Origin: Lachnocurva sp045579705 | GTDB lineage: Bacteria > Bacillota > Clostridia > Lachnospirales > Lachnospiraceae | Direction: 5' to 3' | DNA length: 64,000 bases | Assembly: GCA_045579705.1 (NCBI GenBank) | Contig: JAZNMP010000035.1 | Location: 1 to 64,000 of the forward strand | Part shown: piece after piece, positions 8,245-17,128 of the stretch | Layout: every line of letters begins with the position of its first letter | How positions within the stretch are numbered: position 1 is the first letter of the stretch | Position numbers and translations under genes: made by a program | Notes under the pieces: model-generated | What the model saw: the letters and a program-made list of their open reading frames with translations, nothing else | What the model was told of the DNA's origin: nothing | Database searches by the model: none

Positions 8245-9462
8245 ATGGCACGTTTTACATTACCTAGAGATGTATATCATGGCAAGGGCGCACTTGAAGC
8301 ATTAAAGACTCTCGAGGGTAAGAGAGCTATCATCTGCACAGGTGGCGGTTCAATGAGAAGGGGCGGTTTCCTTCAGAAGGTTGAAGATTACCTTAAGGAA
8401 GCTGGAATGGAAGTAGAATTATTTGAAGGTATCGAGTCTGATCCTTCAGTTGAAACAGTTATGAAGGGTGCTGAAGCTATGAGCAAATTCCAGCCAGACT
8501 GGATTGTTGCTATCGGTGGTGGATCACCTATCGATGCTGCTAAGGCTATGTGGATTAAGTATGAATATCCAGAAACAACTTTCGAAGATATGTGTAAGGT
8601 ATTCGGCCTTCCAAAACTTCGTACAAAGGCTCATTTCTGTGCTATTTCTTCAACATCAGGTACAGCTACAGAAGTAACAGCATTCTCAATCATCACAGAT
8701 TATAACAAGGGTATCAAATATCCTATCGCTGACTTCGAAATCACACCAGACGTAGCTATCGTAGATCCTGAGCTTACACATACTATGCCACATAAACTTG
8801 TAGCTCATACAGGTATGGATGCTATGACACATGCTATTGAAGCATACGTATCTACAGCAAACTGTGACTACACAGATGCGCTTGCTATTCATGCTATCGA
8901 GATGATTCAGAAATCACTCGTTAAGTCTTACAATGATGATGAAGCATCTAGAGACGAAATGCACAATGCACAGTGCCTTGCTGGTATGGCATTCTCAAAT
9001 GCTTTACTTGGAATCGTTCATTCTATGGCACACAAGACAGGTGCTGTATTTGCTGATTATGGCGCACATATCATTCACGGTGCTGCTAATGCTATGTACC
9101 TTCCAAAGGTTATCGCATTTAACGCAAAGGATCCAGTTGCAAAGAAGAGATATGGTGTTATCGCTGATTATATGCATCTCGGTGGATCAAATGATGATGA
9201 AAAGGTTGAACTTCTCATCAAATATCTCAGAAAGATGAATGATGATTTGAACATTCCTCACTGCATTAAGAATTACGGAGCAGACGGACTTCCAGCTGAA
9301 AAAGGATTCGTTCCAGAAGAAGTATTCCTCGAAAGACTTCATGATATCGCTGCAAACGCAATTCTCGATGCTTGTACAGGATCTAACCCACGTCAGCCTA
9401 GCCAGGAGGAGATGGAGAAACTTCTCAAGTGCTGCTACTATGATACAGAGGTTGATTTCTAA
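8245..9462 (+). CDS. Iron-containing alcohol dehydrogenase
   Basis: A 405-aa member of the group III (Fe-ADH) family that interconverts aldehydes or ketones and alcohols with NAD(P)H, commonly in fermentative ethanol or butanol formation. Visible features are the cofactor-binding GGGSPIDAAKAMW segment (~residue 92), SSTSGTATEVTAFSII, and the metal-binding histidines in GMDAMTHAIEAYVS and GIVHSMAHKTGAVF, with HGAANAMYLP after them. AAGGAGGAAT is an excellent ribosome binding site, and codon use is strongly biased as in fba. It has its own promoter and terminator. Exact substrate is not readable. Confidence 0.93.
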   Translation: MARFTLPRDVYHGKGALEALKTLEGKRAIICTGGGSMRRGGFLQKVEDYLKEAGMEVELFEGIESDPSVETVMKGAEAMSKFQPDWIVAIGGGSPIDAAKAMWIKYEYPETTFEDMCKVFGLPKLRTKAHFCAISSTSGTATEVTAFSIITDYNKGIKYPIADFEITPDVAIVDPELTHTMPHKLVAHTGMDAMTHAIEAYVSTANCDYTDALAIHAIEMIQKSLVKSYNDDEASRDEMHNAQCLAGMAFSNALLGIVHSMAHKTGAVFADYGAHIIHGAANAMYLPKVIAFNAKDPVAKKRYGVIADYMHLGGSNDDEKVELLIKYLRKMNDDLNIPHCIKNYGADGLPAEKGFVPEEVFLERLHDIAANAILDACTGSNPRQPSQEEMEKLLKCCYYDTEVDF

Positions 9463-9474
9463 TTCTAGATTTCT

Positions 9475-9502
9475 AAGGGCCATCGCTGATGGCCCTTTTT
9501 TT
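9475..9502 (+). terminator. Intrinsic terminator after the alcohol dehydrogenase gene
   Basis: A 10-bp stem (AAGGGCCATC / GATGGCCCTT) with a 3-nt loop and a T-run. Confidence 0.9.
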
Positions 9503-9655
9503 AACTCAGTCGGAGTACAAGCTCCGAGCGAGTCTTGACATAAATAATTCCTTAGAATAATTTAGAAAAATTTCAATCGAAAATGCATTTTTATAAACGC
9601 AAATAAAGGGTATAATTATTTATGGGTTAAATAGAAATCGGAAAGGGGTTTTATC

Positions 9656-10036
9656 ATGGAAAACATGAAGTATTTAGTGGTAGATGACGAAAGACTGATT
9701 TTAAATGATGAAGTTCGTATGCTGGAAAATATTTTGGGGGATGATAGCGAAATCTTGACCGCGGATAATACGGATGATGCTATTAGACTCGCCAGAGAGG
9801 AACAGCCATATGTCGCTTTTCTGGATGTGAATATGCCTGGTATGGATGGACTTGAATTATCAGAAGTAATAGCGTCTAAGTCACCAAAGACAAATATCGT
9901 AATCGTAACTGGACATGGTGAGCAGTATGGACATGAAGCCTCTGTAAATCAGAATGTTAGTTCAATTCTCTTAAAACCGGTTACAAAACTGGAATTGCAG
10001 GATGCGATGCTTAGATTAAAGAATCCTAGAATCTAG
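9656..10036 (+). CDS. Single-domain response regulator
   Basis: A 126-aa stand-alone receiver domain. The acidic pair VVDDE sits near residue 10, the phospho-acceptor aspartate in AFLDVNMPGMDG near residue 57, the conserved threonine in IVIVTGHGE, and the lysine in LLKPVTK. There is no output domain, so it works like CheY/Spo0F, passing phosphate or binding a partner. No histidine kinase is adjacent. TATAAT lies at 9611-9616 and GAAAGGGG precedes the ATG. A terminator follows at 10082-10112. Confidence 0.88.
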   Translation: MENMKYLVVDDERLILNDEVRMLENILGDDSEILTADNTDDAIRLAREEQPYVAFLDVNMPGMDGLELSEVIASKSPKTNIVIVTGHGEQYGHEASVNQNVSSILLKPVTKLELQDAMLRLKNPRI

Positions 10037-10081
10037 TGTTTTGAGAAGTTATTTTCGATAAATTTATATTGTAAAAATGAG

Positions 10082-10112
10082 GAACTACGGCCGAGGCTGT
10101 AGTTCTTTTTTT
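10082..10112 (+). terminator. Intrinsic terminator after the receiver-domain gene
   Basis: GAACTAC and GTAGTTC arms with a GC-rich centre, followed by a T-run. Confidence 0.8.
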
Positions 10113-10145
10113 AGCTCCTCGACTTTTATTTTTGAGAAAATGGTG

Positions 10146-10151
10146 TACAAT
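10146..10151 (+). promoter_or_regulatory. -10 element suggesting a leaderless MATE transcript
   Basis: TACAAT ends 7 nt before the ATG at 10159 and no Shine-Dalgarno is visible. Transcription would then begin at or next to the start codon. No convincing -35 box is seen. Confidence 0.35.
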
Positions 10152-10158
10152 ACTACAC

Positions 10159-11517
10159 ATGAGTAAGTTAAGAAATTCAGAAGAACAGTATAAGATGATG
10201 ACGGAGACTCCAGTGGAGCCACTGATCATGCGATTGGCGATTCCGACGATTATAAGTATGATGGTGACGAATATTTATAATACGGCGGATACTTTTTTTG
10301 TATCACAGTTAGGAACTTCGGCATCCGGAGCAACTGGAATAGTTTTTGCACTGATGGCATTGTTTCAGGCCATCGGTTTTATGTGCGGACATGGAGCGGG
10401 AAGTTTCGTGTCCAGATTTCTAGGTGCAAAGCAGCCAAACAAAGCAAAAGTTTTTGGCGCGAGCGCATTCTATCTGTGCTTGACTCTAAGCACTATCCTG
10501 GCAATCGTCTGCCTGATTTTCATAAAGCCACTTTTGATATTTATGGGAAGCACGAAGACGATTCTACCTTTTGCTATTTCCTATGCAATCTTTATATTTA
10601 TAGCGGGACCATTTTTGGCGGCTAGCTGTACGATGAACAATATCCTGAGATATGAAGGTAAGGCATTCTATGCGATGATCGGCCTTATGACAGGTGGTGT
10701 ATTGAATATGGCTCTAGATCCCGTCTTTATGTTTGGACTGAACATGGGTGTTTGGGGAGCGGGCCTGTCGACATTGATTTCTCAGATTATAAGTTTCCTG
10801 ATACTCCTATATATGATATGTTCCGGAAAAACAGTCACTCGTTTCGATTTGCATCTGATCTCAAAGGAAGCGTATGTTTATAAGAATATATTGAAAGTCG
10901 GTTTGCCTTCTCTGTGTAGACAGGGATTGAATGCGATTTCGACTTTGCTACTGAACCGACAGGCTGCAGTTTATGGAGATGCTGCGATCGCCGCTATGAG
11001 TATAGTCGGTCGAGTTAACTTCTTTATCGCTTCGATTGCTCTCGGCGTAGGGCAGGGAATGCAGCCGGTAACTTCGTTTAATTATGGAGCTGGCAAATAT
11101 TCGAGAGTTAGAAAAGCATATAAATTTATGCTTGCAACAGGTACGATTATGATGATCGTATTTGCGCTCGTAATCTTTGGTTTCTCTGAGGACATCATCA
11201 GATGGTTCAGAGATGATGAGGCGGTTATAGCAGTTGGTACGCTTGCGCTGCAGTTCTCGGTTATTTCCGATATTTTTCAGCCGGGATCGGTTTCCTCAAA
11301 TATGCTCTTTCAGAGCATCGGAAAAGCAGGCAGAGCGACCTTCCTCTCAACTCTCAGAACTGGAGTCTGCTTTATACCTTTGATATTGATACTCCCGTGT
11401 TTCTTCGGAGTACTCGGTATAGAATTGGCACAGCCTATAGCTGATGTTTTGGCTTCATGCATAGCTATGCCTTTTGCTATATATTTCTTACGTCATCTAC
11501 CAGATGATAAACGCTAG
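10159..11517 (+). CDS. MATE-family multidrug/toxin exporter
   Basis: A 452-aa integral membrane protein with about 12 hydrophobic segments and the duplicated MATE fold; typical features are EPLIMRLAIPTIISMMVTNI and ADTFFVSQLGTSASGATGIV at the N-terminus and QGMQPVTSFNYGAGKYSRVR in the second half. Members export cationic compounds by Na+ or H+ antiport. The ATG at 10159 is preferred; a TTG nine codons upstream is possible but would add a tail unlike the family. No ribosome binding site is seen before 10159 (see the -10 element). The M42 peptidase gene follows after 22 nt. Confidence 0.88.
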   Translation: MSKLRNSEEQYKMMTETPVEPLIMRLAIPTIISMMVTNIYNTADTFFVSQLGTSASGATGIVFALMALFQAIGFMCGHGAGSFVSRFLGAKQPNKAKVFGASAFYLCLTLSTILAIVCLIFIKPLLIFMGSTKTILPFAISYAIFIFIAGPFLAASCTMNNILRYEGKAFYAMIGLMTGGVLNMALDPVFMFGLNMGVWGAGLSTLISQIISFLILLYMICSGKTVTRFDLHLISKEAYVYKNILKVGLPSLCRQGLNAISTLLLNRQAAVYGDAAIAAMSIVGRVNFFIASIALGVGQGMQPVTSFNYGAGKYSRVRKAYKFMLATGTIMMIVFALVIFGFSEDIIRWFRDDEAVIAVGTLALQFSVISDIFQPGSVSSNMLFQSIGKAGRATFLSTLRTGVCFIPLILILPCFFGVLGIELAQPIADVLASCIAMPFAIYFLRHLPDDKR

Positions 11518-11539
11518 ATTATTATGGAAAGGGAATATT

Positions 11540-12586
11540 ATGAAAAAAGTTGATTTGACAAAGTATACTGATTTTATCGTTGAGAAGACAGTAGAGCTTC
11601 TGAATATCGATTCTCCAACAGGCTATACTACAAACGCTGCAAAGTGGGTAAAGGAGAACTTCGAAGCATTAGGTTATGAGGCTAAGTTCACTAACAAAGG
11701 TGGCGTACTCGTTAACTTCGGCGGAAAAAATAAGGAAGACGGCTTGATGCTTGCCGCTCATACTGACACTCTCGGCGGCATGGTCGCTACGGTAAAGGAC
11801 AATGGCCGACTTCAGCTTACTAACCTCGGCGGTATGGAAGCAAACAATGCTGAAACTGAGAACTGCCATATCGTAACTCGTAGCGGAAAGATTTATGAAG
11901 GAACTTGCCAGCTTTGCAATGCATCAGTGCATGTAAACGGTGAGTATAGAGATACAAAACGTACCTGGGATACAGTTGAAATCGTAATTGATGAGAGAAC
12001 TAAGTCAAAGGATGAGACTCTCAAACTCGGTATTAATGTAGGCGATATCGTATGTTTCGAACCAAATACCAGAGTTACATCTTCTGGCTATATCAAGTCC
12101 AGATTCCTTGATGACAAGCTTTCTGTAGGTATCCTTCTAGGTTATGCTAAATACTTAAAGGATGAAGGTATAACACCTGAAAGAGCTATCTATGTTCACG
12201 TGACAGTATACGAAGAGGTTGGACATGGTGGAGCTGCAAGTGTTCCAGCTGGTGTAACAGAAGCTATTTCTGTAGATATGGGATGTGTAGGAGATGGACT
12301 TTCATGTACAGAACATGAGGTATCTATCTGTGCAAAAGACAGCGGTGGTCCTTACTCATATGATCTCGTAAATGCATTAGTTAAAGCTGCTGATAAAATG
12401 GAAGCAGAGTATGCGATTGATATATATCCACACTATGGTTCAGATGTCGAGGCTACACTTTCAGCCGGCGCAGATATCAAACACGGACTCATAGGAGCAG
12501 GTGTATATGCATCTCACGGATACGAGAGAAGCCACAGAGATGGCGTAGAGAACACACTCCGTGTTATCATCGGATACACAATATAA
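11540..12586 (+). CDS. M42-family metallo-aminopeptidase
   Basis: A 348-aa cytosolic peptidase of the M42 (glutamyl aminopeptidase/TET-like) family that removes N-terminal residues from peptides with two divalent metals. Ligands can be followed in order: H in MLAAHTDTLGG, bridging D in SRFLDDKLS, catalytic E-E in VYEEVGHGGA, D in ISVDMGCVG, and the final H in YASHGYERSH. The ATG at 11540 follows GGAAAGGG and gives the expected N-terminus; an upstream start would lie within the MATE gene. It ends just before the EF-hand gene. Confidence 0.88.
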   Translation: MKKVDLTKYTDFIVEKTVELLNIDSPTGYTTNAAKWVKENFEALGYEAKFTNKGGVLVNFGGKNKEDGLMLAAHTDTLGGMVATVKDNGRLQLTNLGGMEANNAETENCHIVTRSGKIYEGTCQLCNASVHVNGEYRDTKRTWDTVEIVIDERTKSKDETLKLGINVGDIVCFEPNTRVTSSGYIKSRFLDDKLSVGILLGYAKYLKDEGITPERAIYVHVTVYEEVGHGGAASVPAGVTEAISVDMGCVGDGLSCTEHEVSICAKDSGGPYSYDLVNALVKAADKMEAEYAIDIYPHYGSDVEATLSAGADIKHGLIGAGVYASHGYERSHRDGVENTLRVIIGYTI

Positions 12587-12720
12587 GGAAATTTTTTTCG
12601 TAAGGGTATCATATATATGGGAATTCTTCCGATATTAATTATGTAGGCGCATCCGGGAAAAATAATGCGAGCTGTTTTTCCATGGAAACCCATTAAAAAC
12701 TTAATAGAAAAGAGCAGACT

Positions 12721-13953
12721 ATGAGAATTGCAGCCAGTAACGTAAGTTTGTCTTCGTCTAGAACTCTTACGAGAGTTAGTGCGAGCAAGACTGAAGACGT
12801 TGCCAAGTTTGGCAAATTTACGCTGCAAGGTTTGCAGGATGCGACGAAAGATTTTCAGGGATCGAAGAATTGCGGCGATCAGAAAGAAAACCAGAATTCA
12901 AAGAAGTCAAAGGAAATCGAAGCTCCTCCGGAATGGGACATTAGCAATCTGCTAATGTATGATGTGACCGGACGCAGAGTTTACACAGATGGTTCCTTGG
13001 ATCAGAATTCAAAAGATGAGGCTTCAAAAGAAGCTTCGGAGGAAATCAATCAGGAAACTACTTTGGAAGATGCTTCGAATACAAAGCGGGCCAAAGAAGC
13101 TGGCGTAGTATCGAAGAGCGCAGAACAGTCACCGATAGACATACTTAGGGATATCAGATTGAAACTTCTATATGCCCTGATTAAGATGCTCGGTGGTGAT
13201 TTTGATGAAAAGTACGACACTTCGCCTCTAACCAATATCCTACAACGAGAAGGTGGAGTACAGTTTGAAACATATTCATCTACAACTGAATATTATTATT
13301 CCGAAGTGGAATCTAGTACGGTCGAAGCGAAAGGCGTGGCCTTGACTGAAGATGGACGTACGATTGATTTCGGAGTATCACTGTCGATGTCTAGAGCTTT
13401 TGAATCGAGAACATCTATTAGTATTGAGCAGGTTGGAGTGAAACTCATGGATCCATTGGTTATCAATGTGAGCGGTGATGTTCAATCTATATCTGATCAG
13501 AAATTTGTCTTCGATTTGGACGCAGATGGACAGACAGAAGATATTCACATGTTGAAAAAGGGAAGCGGATTCCTGGCATTAGATCGAAATGATGACGGAG
13601 TTATCAATGATGGCTCGGAATTATTCGGTGCTAAATCAGGTGACGGCTTTTCCGATTTGTCAGAATTCGATTTGGACAGAAATGGCTGGATCGATGAGAA
13701 TGACGAAATTTATGACAAGCTTCGCGTATGGGCAAAAAATGATGATGGTACAGATACACTCATAACATTAAAGGAGGCAGATGTCGGTGCTATTTATCTA
13801 CAGAACGTTGAAAATGGTTTTCAGGTAAAGAATTCCATGAATGATACGAATGCCGTTTATCACTCGACTGGTGTATTCTTACACGAGGAGAGCGGACGAG
13901 CTGGATTCATATCTCACGTTGATATGGCGGTTAGAGATGTAGAATCGGCTTGA
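12721..13953 (+). CDS. EF-hand-containing protein of unknown function
   Basis: A 410-aa acidic protein. The first ~130 residues are low-complexity, rich in S, K and E (KKSKEIEAPPEW). The C-terminal third contains several EF-hand-like calcium loops: FDLDADGQTEDI, LDRNDDGVINDGSELFG and FDLDRNGWIDENDEIYD, followed by LRVWAKNDDGTDTLITLKEA. The LDRNGDG...GSELFG...LRVW...L.TL.E pattern is known from many secreted calcium-binding proteins, including RTX proteins. There is no signal peptide or membrane anchor, so secretion, if any, would be non-classical. The ribosome binding site is weak. Three successive hairpins lie in the 3' region before a terminator at 14121. Role not known. Confidence 0.7.
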   Translation: MRIAASNVSLSSSRTLTRVSASKTEDVAKFGKFTLQGLQDATKDFQGSKNCGDQKENQNSKKSKEIEAPPEWDISNLLMYDVTGRRVYTDGSLDQNSKDEASKEASEEINQETTLEDASNTKRAKEAGVVSKSAEQSPIDILRDIRLKLLYALIKMLGGDFDEKYDTSPLTNILQREGGVQFETYSSTTEYYYSEVESSTVEAKGVALTEDGRTIDFGVSLSMSRAFESRTSISIEQVGVKLMDPLVINVSGDVQSISDQKFVFDLDADGQTEDIHMLKKGSGFLALDRNDDGVINDGSELFGAKSGDGFSDLSEFDLDRNGWIDENDEIYDKLRVWAKNDDGTDTLITLKEADVGAIYLQNVENGFQVKNSMNDTNAVYHSTGVFLHEESGRAGFISHVDMAVRDVESA

Positions 13954-13955
13954 TG

Positions 13956-14089
13956 GTTTAAGTCAAGCGGTATTCGTGCGCCTTGTATCGCTATAGACTT
14001 AAACTAGTTTTATTTATTAGGTTATAGATTCGAAGCAATGGATTAGCCTAGGATTTATAGTCTACAAGGAATTCATGGGACGAATTCCT
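13956..14089 (+). other. Structured 3' region after the EF-hand gene
   Basis: A 9-bp perfect stem (GTTTAAGTC 13956-13964 with GACTTAAAC 13996-14004, with a smaller inner AGCG/CGCT pair) is followed by an 8-bp stem (AGGAATTC / GAATTCCT, 14067-14089). With the terminator at 14121 this makes an unusually structured 170-nt tail that might be processed to a small RNA. Confidence 0.4.
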
Positions 14090-14120
14090 AAAAACCAAAA
14101 AAGAATGATATTAATATAGA

Positions 14121-14154
14121 AGAAGCGTGGCTTTCGTGGCTACGCTTCTTTTTG
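14121..14154 (+). terminator. Intrinsic terminator of the EF-hand gene
   Basis: AGAAGCGT (14121-14128) pairs with ACGCTTCT (14142-14149), followed by a short T-run. Confidence 0.75.
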
Positions 14155-14188
14155 ACATATTTTGGATTAATATAAAGATTGCTACTGC

Positions 14189-14224
14189 AAAAAAAAGAAG
14201 GAATAATTTTGCAATTATTCCTTC
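14189..14224 (-). terminator. Intrinsic terminator of the small minus-strand gene
   Basis: On the minus strand a 12-bp stem (GAAGGAATAATT / AATTATTCCTTC) with a 4-nt loop is followed by a run of Ts (As at 14189-14196 on the plus strand). It lies 32 nt after the 48-codon frame's stop. Confidence 0.75.
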
Positions 14225-14256
14225 AACCGTTATCATTTTTAATTTACTACCCAGGA

Positions 14257-14403
14257 TTAGCGGAGACCGTTCAGTGAGCGAAGATCACGAGTGTGCCATT
14301 CCATCATGGCAGGACTTAAGTCGAATTCTTCTCTGCTGCGGTCCACATAATTAGCATATAGGTCACTTAATCTGAGATGAAAACGAAATCCTAAAATCTT
14401 CAT
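14257..14403 (-). CDS. Small protein of 48 aa, unrecognised
   Basis: A short reading frame beginning MKILGFRFHLRLSDLYANYV and ending MMEWHTRDLRSLNGLR. Support is contextual: TTAAGGAGGT (14411-14420) lies at an ideal distance (8 nt after the GGAGG core) from the ATG at 14403, and a strong intrinsic terminator follows the stop. The protein is basic with tryptophan and many arginines, no membrane segment and no signal peptide. An overlapping ATG at 14410 opens only 15 codons. I recognise no family. A competing plus-strand frame over the same bases lacks a ribosome binding site and looks spurious. Confidence 0.6.
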   Translation of the reverse strand: MKILGFRFHLRLSDLYANYVDRSREEFDLSPAMMEWHTRDLRSLNGLR

Positions 14404-14579
14404 AGAACATACCTCCTTAATACTTTCTTTCTCCCTTAACTGTATAATAACACCTGCAGGAAATTATTCAATACATCTGAATTTGATACTTTTTCATTGA
14501 ATAGATGAATGCAACTCATGGTTGAAAACGAAAAGTGAATAGTTTCTAAACAAATACAAAACAATCTACTTATAGTTGC

Positions 14580-14637
14580 TTGTCAGTCAATAGTGCCATT
14601 ATGTAGTAGTTGACAGACAATTTGCGTAGCGTATAAT
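14580..14637 (+). promoter_or_regulatory. Promoter and inverted-repeat operator of the surface operon
   Basis: TTGACA (14610-14615), a 16-nt spacer and TATAAT (14632-14637). TTGTCAGTCAA (14580-14590) and TTGACAGACAA (14610-14620) form an inverted repeat with 10 of 11 positions matching, and its right arm covers the -35 box. This suggests a repressor or activator site. Confidence 0.6.
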
Positions 14638-14677
14638 TTAGGTTGTGGCGTGATAAATAACACGAAGTGGGGAGCGT

Positions 14678-16360
14678 ATGCTGAAGAAGCTTGAGAAGAT
14701 CAATCCTGCCTTTGGTTTGTTGTGTATAGGGTGCCTGTTGGGGGGATTGAAGAATGGTTGGTTTGTTTTTCCGGTAGGGATCATGATATGTATGCTGTTA
14801 TGGAGTCGGTTGAGGCAATCCGGCAGGATATATATTTCTAGAAAATTTAATATTGTTTATTTACTTCTATTGTGTTTGGCGGCAGTGTCAGTTATGACGG
14901 CGGTTTCGAGAGGAGACGCGGTTGTAGGACTACTTAAACTAGTGATTATGGGGATATACATAGTTTGGTGCTTGCAAATGACAGAGATAGAGAAGACGGA
15001 AGCAATTGCGAATATACCAAAGCTAGGAATCCTGGTATTGGTGAGTTCTGCATTGCTTATTTTTTTACCTTCATGTAGAGATGTGGTTATAAACCAGGCA
15101 GGACGATTAAGCGGTATATTTGAGTATTCGAATACACTTGCTTTGATATTTCTGATATCGCTGGTGACCTTCTTTGAATTAGAAGATAGGGAACATAAGG
15201 CGATAAATCGTGAGCAGCTTTTGTACTTTGCGATTATGATTTTTGGAATTCTGTGGACGGGAAGCAGATTCACGATGGTTTTGACGGTGATTTATTTGAT
15301 AAGTCTGGGCATCAGACACAAGCGGGTTAATCCAGCTTACATCTTAACCGCGGTTATCATCGTAGCTTTTGTAGTCTTGTATTCCAGATTTACAGGAGAT
15401 GCGAGAGGCATCGCTCGAATAGGGACTCTTTTTTCAAACAGCAGTACTCTGGTCGGAAGAGTTATCTATTGGAAGGATGGCCTGCAGACTCTACTCGCTA
15501 ATCCGTTTGGAATGGGAAGCATGGGATGGTTTCTGACACAGGAAGCTACGCAGAGTGCTCCTTATGTGACGAAGTTTGTGCATAACAGCTTCCTGCAAAT
15601 GGGTCTGGACTACGGTATCGTATTTATGGTTGTTACGATAGGGCTTGCGCTTCTATCGATAATACACGCGAGAAAGGGATTTAAAACGCTTCTCGTGATT
15701 ATATACATGCATATGTTCTTTGAATTCGATTCGGAATATATGGTAGTGCTCTTTATAGTGATACTCTTTGTCGAGAGCGATTGGCTGGGGGTTAAAGATA
15801 TCCCGTTTGAGCCAAAGAGGCTATATATAAATGGAGCATTGACGGTTATAGTGTTGCTGTTCATATGGCAGTCGGCTTTCTGGCTCAGTGTAAAGGCGAA
15901 TCGCCTGGAGAGCGCGCTGAAGATGAATCCTGAGAGCATCTTAATCGAGACGGAAGTTATGACTAGAGAAGATGATTTAGATGCGAAATATAGACGTGCA
16001 AAACATATTCTTACGCAGAATCAGTTTATAGGTCAGGCGTATGATGAATGTGCGATGTATGATTCTAGCAAAGGGCAAATCATCAAACTGTTAAAGGATG
16101 GGAGACGAGCGTGCAAGTGCCAGAAGTATTATATGGAGGCGTATGGTCATTACATTATACTTCTCGAAAATGCATACCTTTCAGGAGATGATGAAACGCA
16201 GAAGCTGGCAGTGCGAGGAATGGAAACGGTAGTAAAGGATTTAAAGAAAGTCGAAGAGGATACAGATAAGCTGGCGTACAAAACAGTAGATGCTCCGAAC
16301 TTCGTACTTCCTTATGAATCAGTAGCTATATTAAACAAACACAAGATTACATACGACTAG
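14678..16360 (+). CDS. O-antigen ligase/polymerase-like membrane protein
   Basis: A 560-aa protein with about 10-12 transmembrane segments in the first ~400 residues and a soluble C-terminal tail (~residues 420-560) with helical, TPR-like character. The periplasmic-loop motif region LVGRVIYWKDGLQTLLANPF then GMGSMGW and HNSFLQMGLDYGI matches the Wzy/WaaL O-antigen ligase family, which transfers or polymerises lipid-linked glycans outside the membrane. It starts an operon with sortase B (8 nt later), an LCP protein and a sortase substrate, so it may act on a surface glycan or glycosylate the anchored protein. This partnership is inferred from gene order only. Confidence 0.75.
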   Translation: MLKKLEKINPAFGLLCIGCLLGGLKNGWFVFPVGIMICMLLWSRLRQSGRIYISRKFNIVYLLLLCLAAVSVMTAVSRGDAVVGLLKLVIMGIYIVWCLQMTEIEKTEAIANIPKLGILVLVSSALLIFLPSCRDVVINQAGRLSGIFEYSNTLALIFLISLVTFFELEDREHKAINREQLLYFAIMIFGILWTGSRFTMVLTVIYLISLGIRHKRVNPAYILTAVIIVAFVVLYSRFTGDARGIARIGTLFSNSSTLVGRVIYWKDGLQTLLANPFGMGSMGWFLTQEATQSAPYVTKFVHNSFLQMGLDYGIVFMVVTIGLALLSIIHARKGFKTLLVIIYMHMFFEFDSEYMVVLFIVILFVESDWLGVKDIPFEPKRLYINGALTVIVLLFIWQSAFWLSVKANRLESALKMNPESILIETEVMTREDDLDAKYRRAKHILTQNQFIGQAYDECAMYDSSKGQIIKLLKDGRRACKCQKYYMEAYGHYIILLENAYLSGDDETQKLAVRGMETVVKDLKKVEEDTDKLAYKTVDAPNFVLPYESVAILNKHKITYD

Positions 16361-16368
16361 GGGGCAAA

Positions 16369-17127
16369 ATGAATACTAAAAAGATTGGCATGGGAATAGC
16401 GACAGGAGTACTTGTGATAGCTTTGTGCGTATTGGTTGGAAAGCTGATATTGGATCACAAAGGAGCTGAGAAATATACCGAAGTAAAGAATGATGTAAAG
16501 ATAGCAAATGCAAAGGAAAGCAAATCTAAGCATCAGGTCGATTTTAAGAAACTCAAAGGTGAGAACAAAGATGTTATAGCCTGGATCAAGTTCCCTGGGT
16601 TAAAGATAGATTATCCTATCCTGATGAGCGATGACAAAGAAGACACGGATTATTATCTGCTTCATAACTTTGATCACTCGGATGGCAGACCGGGATGTTT
16701 GTATGTGCAGAAGAGTCAGGCATCTGATTTTTCCAATATAAATACCATCGTCTACGGCCACAACATGTATAACAACGGTACGATGTTTAATCAGCTGATT
16801 AAGCTTCAGGATGAGACGGAATTTAATAATCATAAGACTTTTGTAATCGAGACTCCGACGCAGAGGTTTTATTACAATACCTGGGCAGCAGTTCAGTTTA
16901 ATGATGAGCATCTGTTGTATCAGTATGATTTTTCAACTCCTGTCGGAAGGAATCAGTTCATAGGAGATGTTCAGGCTGTTCGCGATATGTACTCTCATGT
17001 GAATGGTGAAGTAAAAGTAGATGAGGACAGTAAGTTCGTGACGTTATCAACTTGTATGTCTTATGATTCGGATCATAGATATCTCGTAGTCGGTGTGTTA
17101 GATAAAGTGGTTGAGCTAGAGGATTGA
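16369..17127 (+). CDS. srtB: Class B sortase
   Basis: A 252-aa transpeptidase with one N-terminal membrane anchor (residues ~7-28). The catalytic histidine is in IVYGHNMYNNG, the cysteine in TLSTCMSYDSDH, and the arginine in HRYLVVGVL: the His-Cys-Arg triad of sortases, with the extended insert typical of class B. Clostridial class B sortases often recognise (S/N)PXTG motifs, and the gene two positions downstream (18208) ends in SPKTGD, so it is the likely substrate. Gene order supports a dedicated enzyme-substrate pair. It follows the glycan protein by 8 nt and precedes the LCP gene by 1 nt. Confidence 0.92.
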   Translation: MNTKKIGMGIATGVLVIALCVLVGKLILDHKGAEKYTEVKNDVKIANAKESKSKHQVDFKKLKGENKDVIAWIKFPGLKIDYPILMSDDKEDTDYYLLHNFDHSDGRPGCLYVQKSQASDFSNINTIVYGHNMYNNGTMFNQLIKLQDETEFNNHKTFVIETPTQRFYYNTWAAVQFNDEHLLYQYDFSTPVGRNQFIGDVQAVRDMYSHVNGEVKVDEDSKFVTLSTCMSYDSDHRYLVVGVLDKVVELED

Positions 17128-17128
17128 T

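Noticed and set aside
14127..14354. Plus-strand 75-codon frame
   Set aside because: It starts inside a terminator stem, has no ribosome binding site, and overlaps the better supported minus-strand small gene and its terminator.
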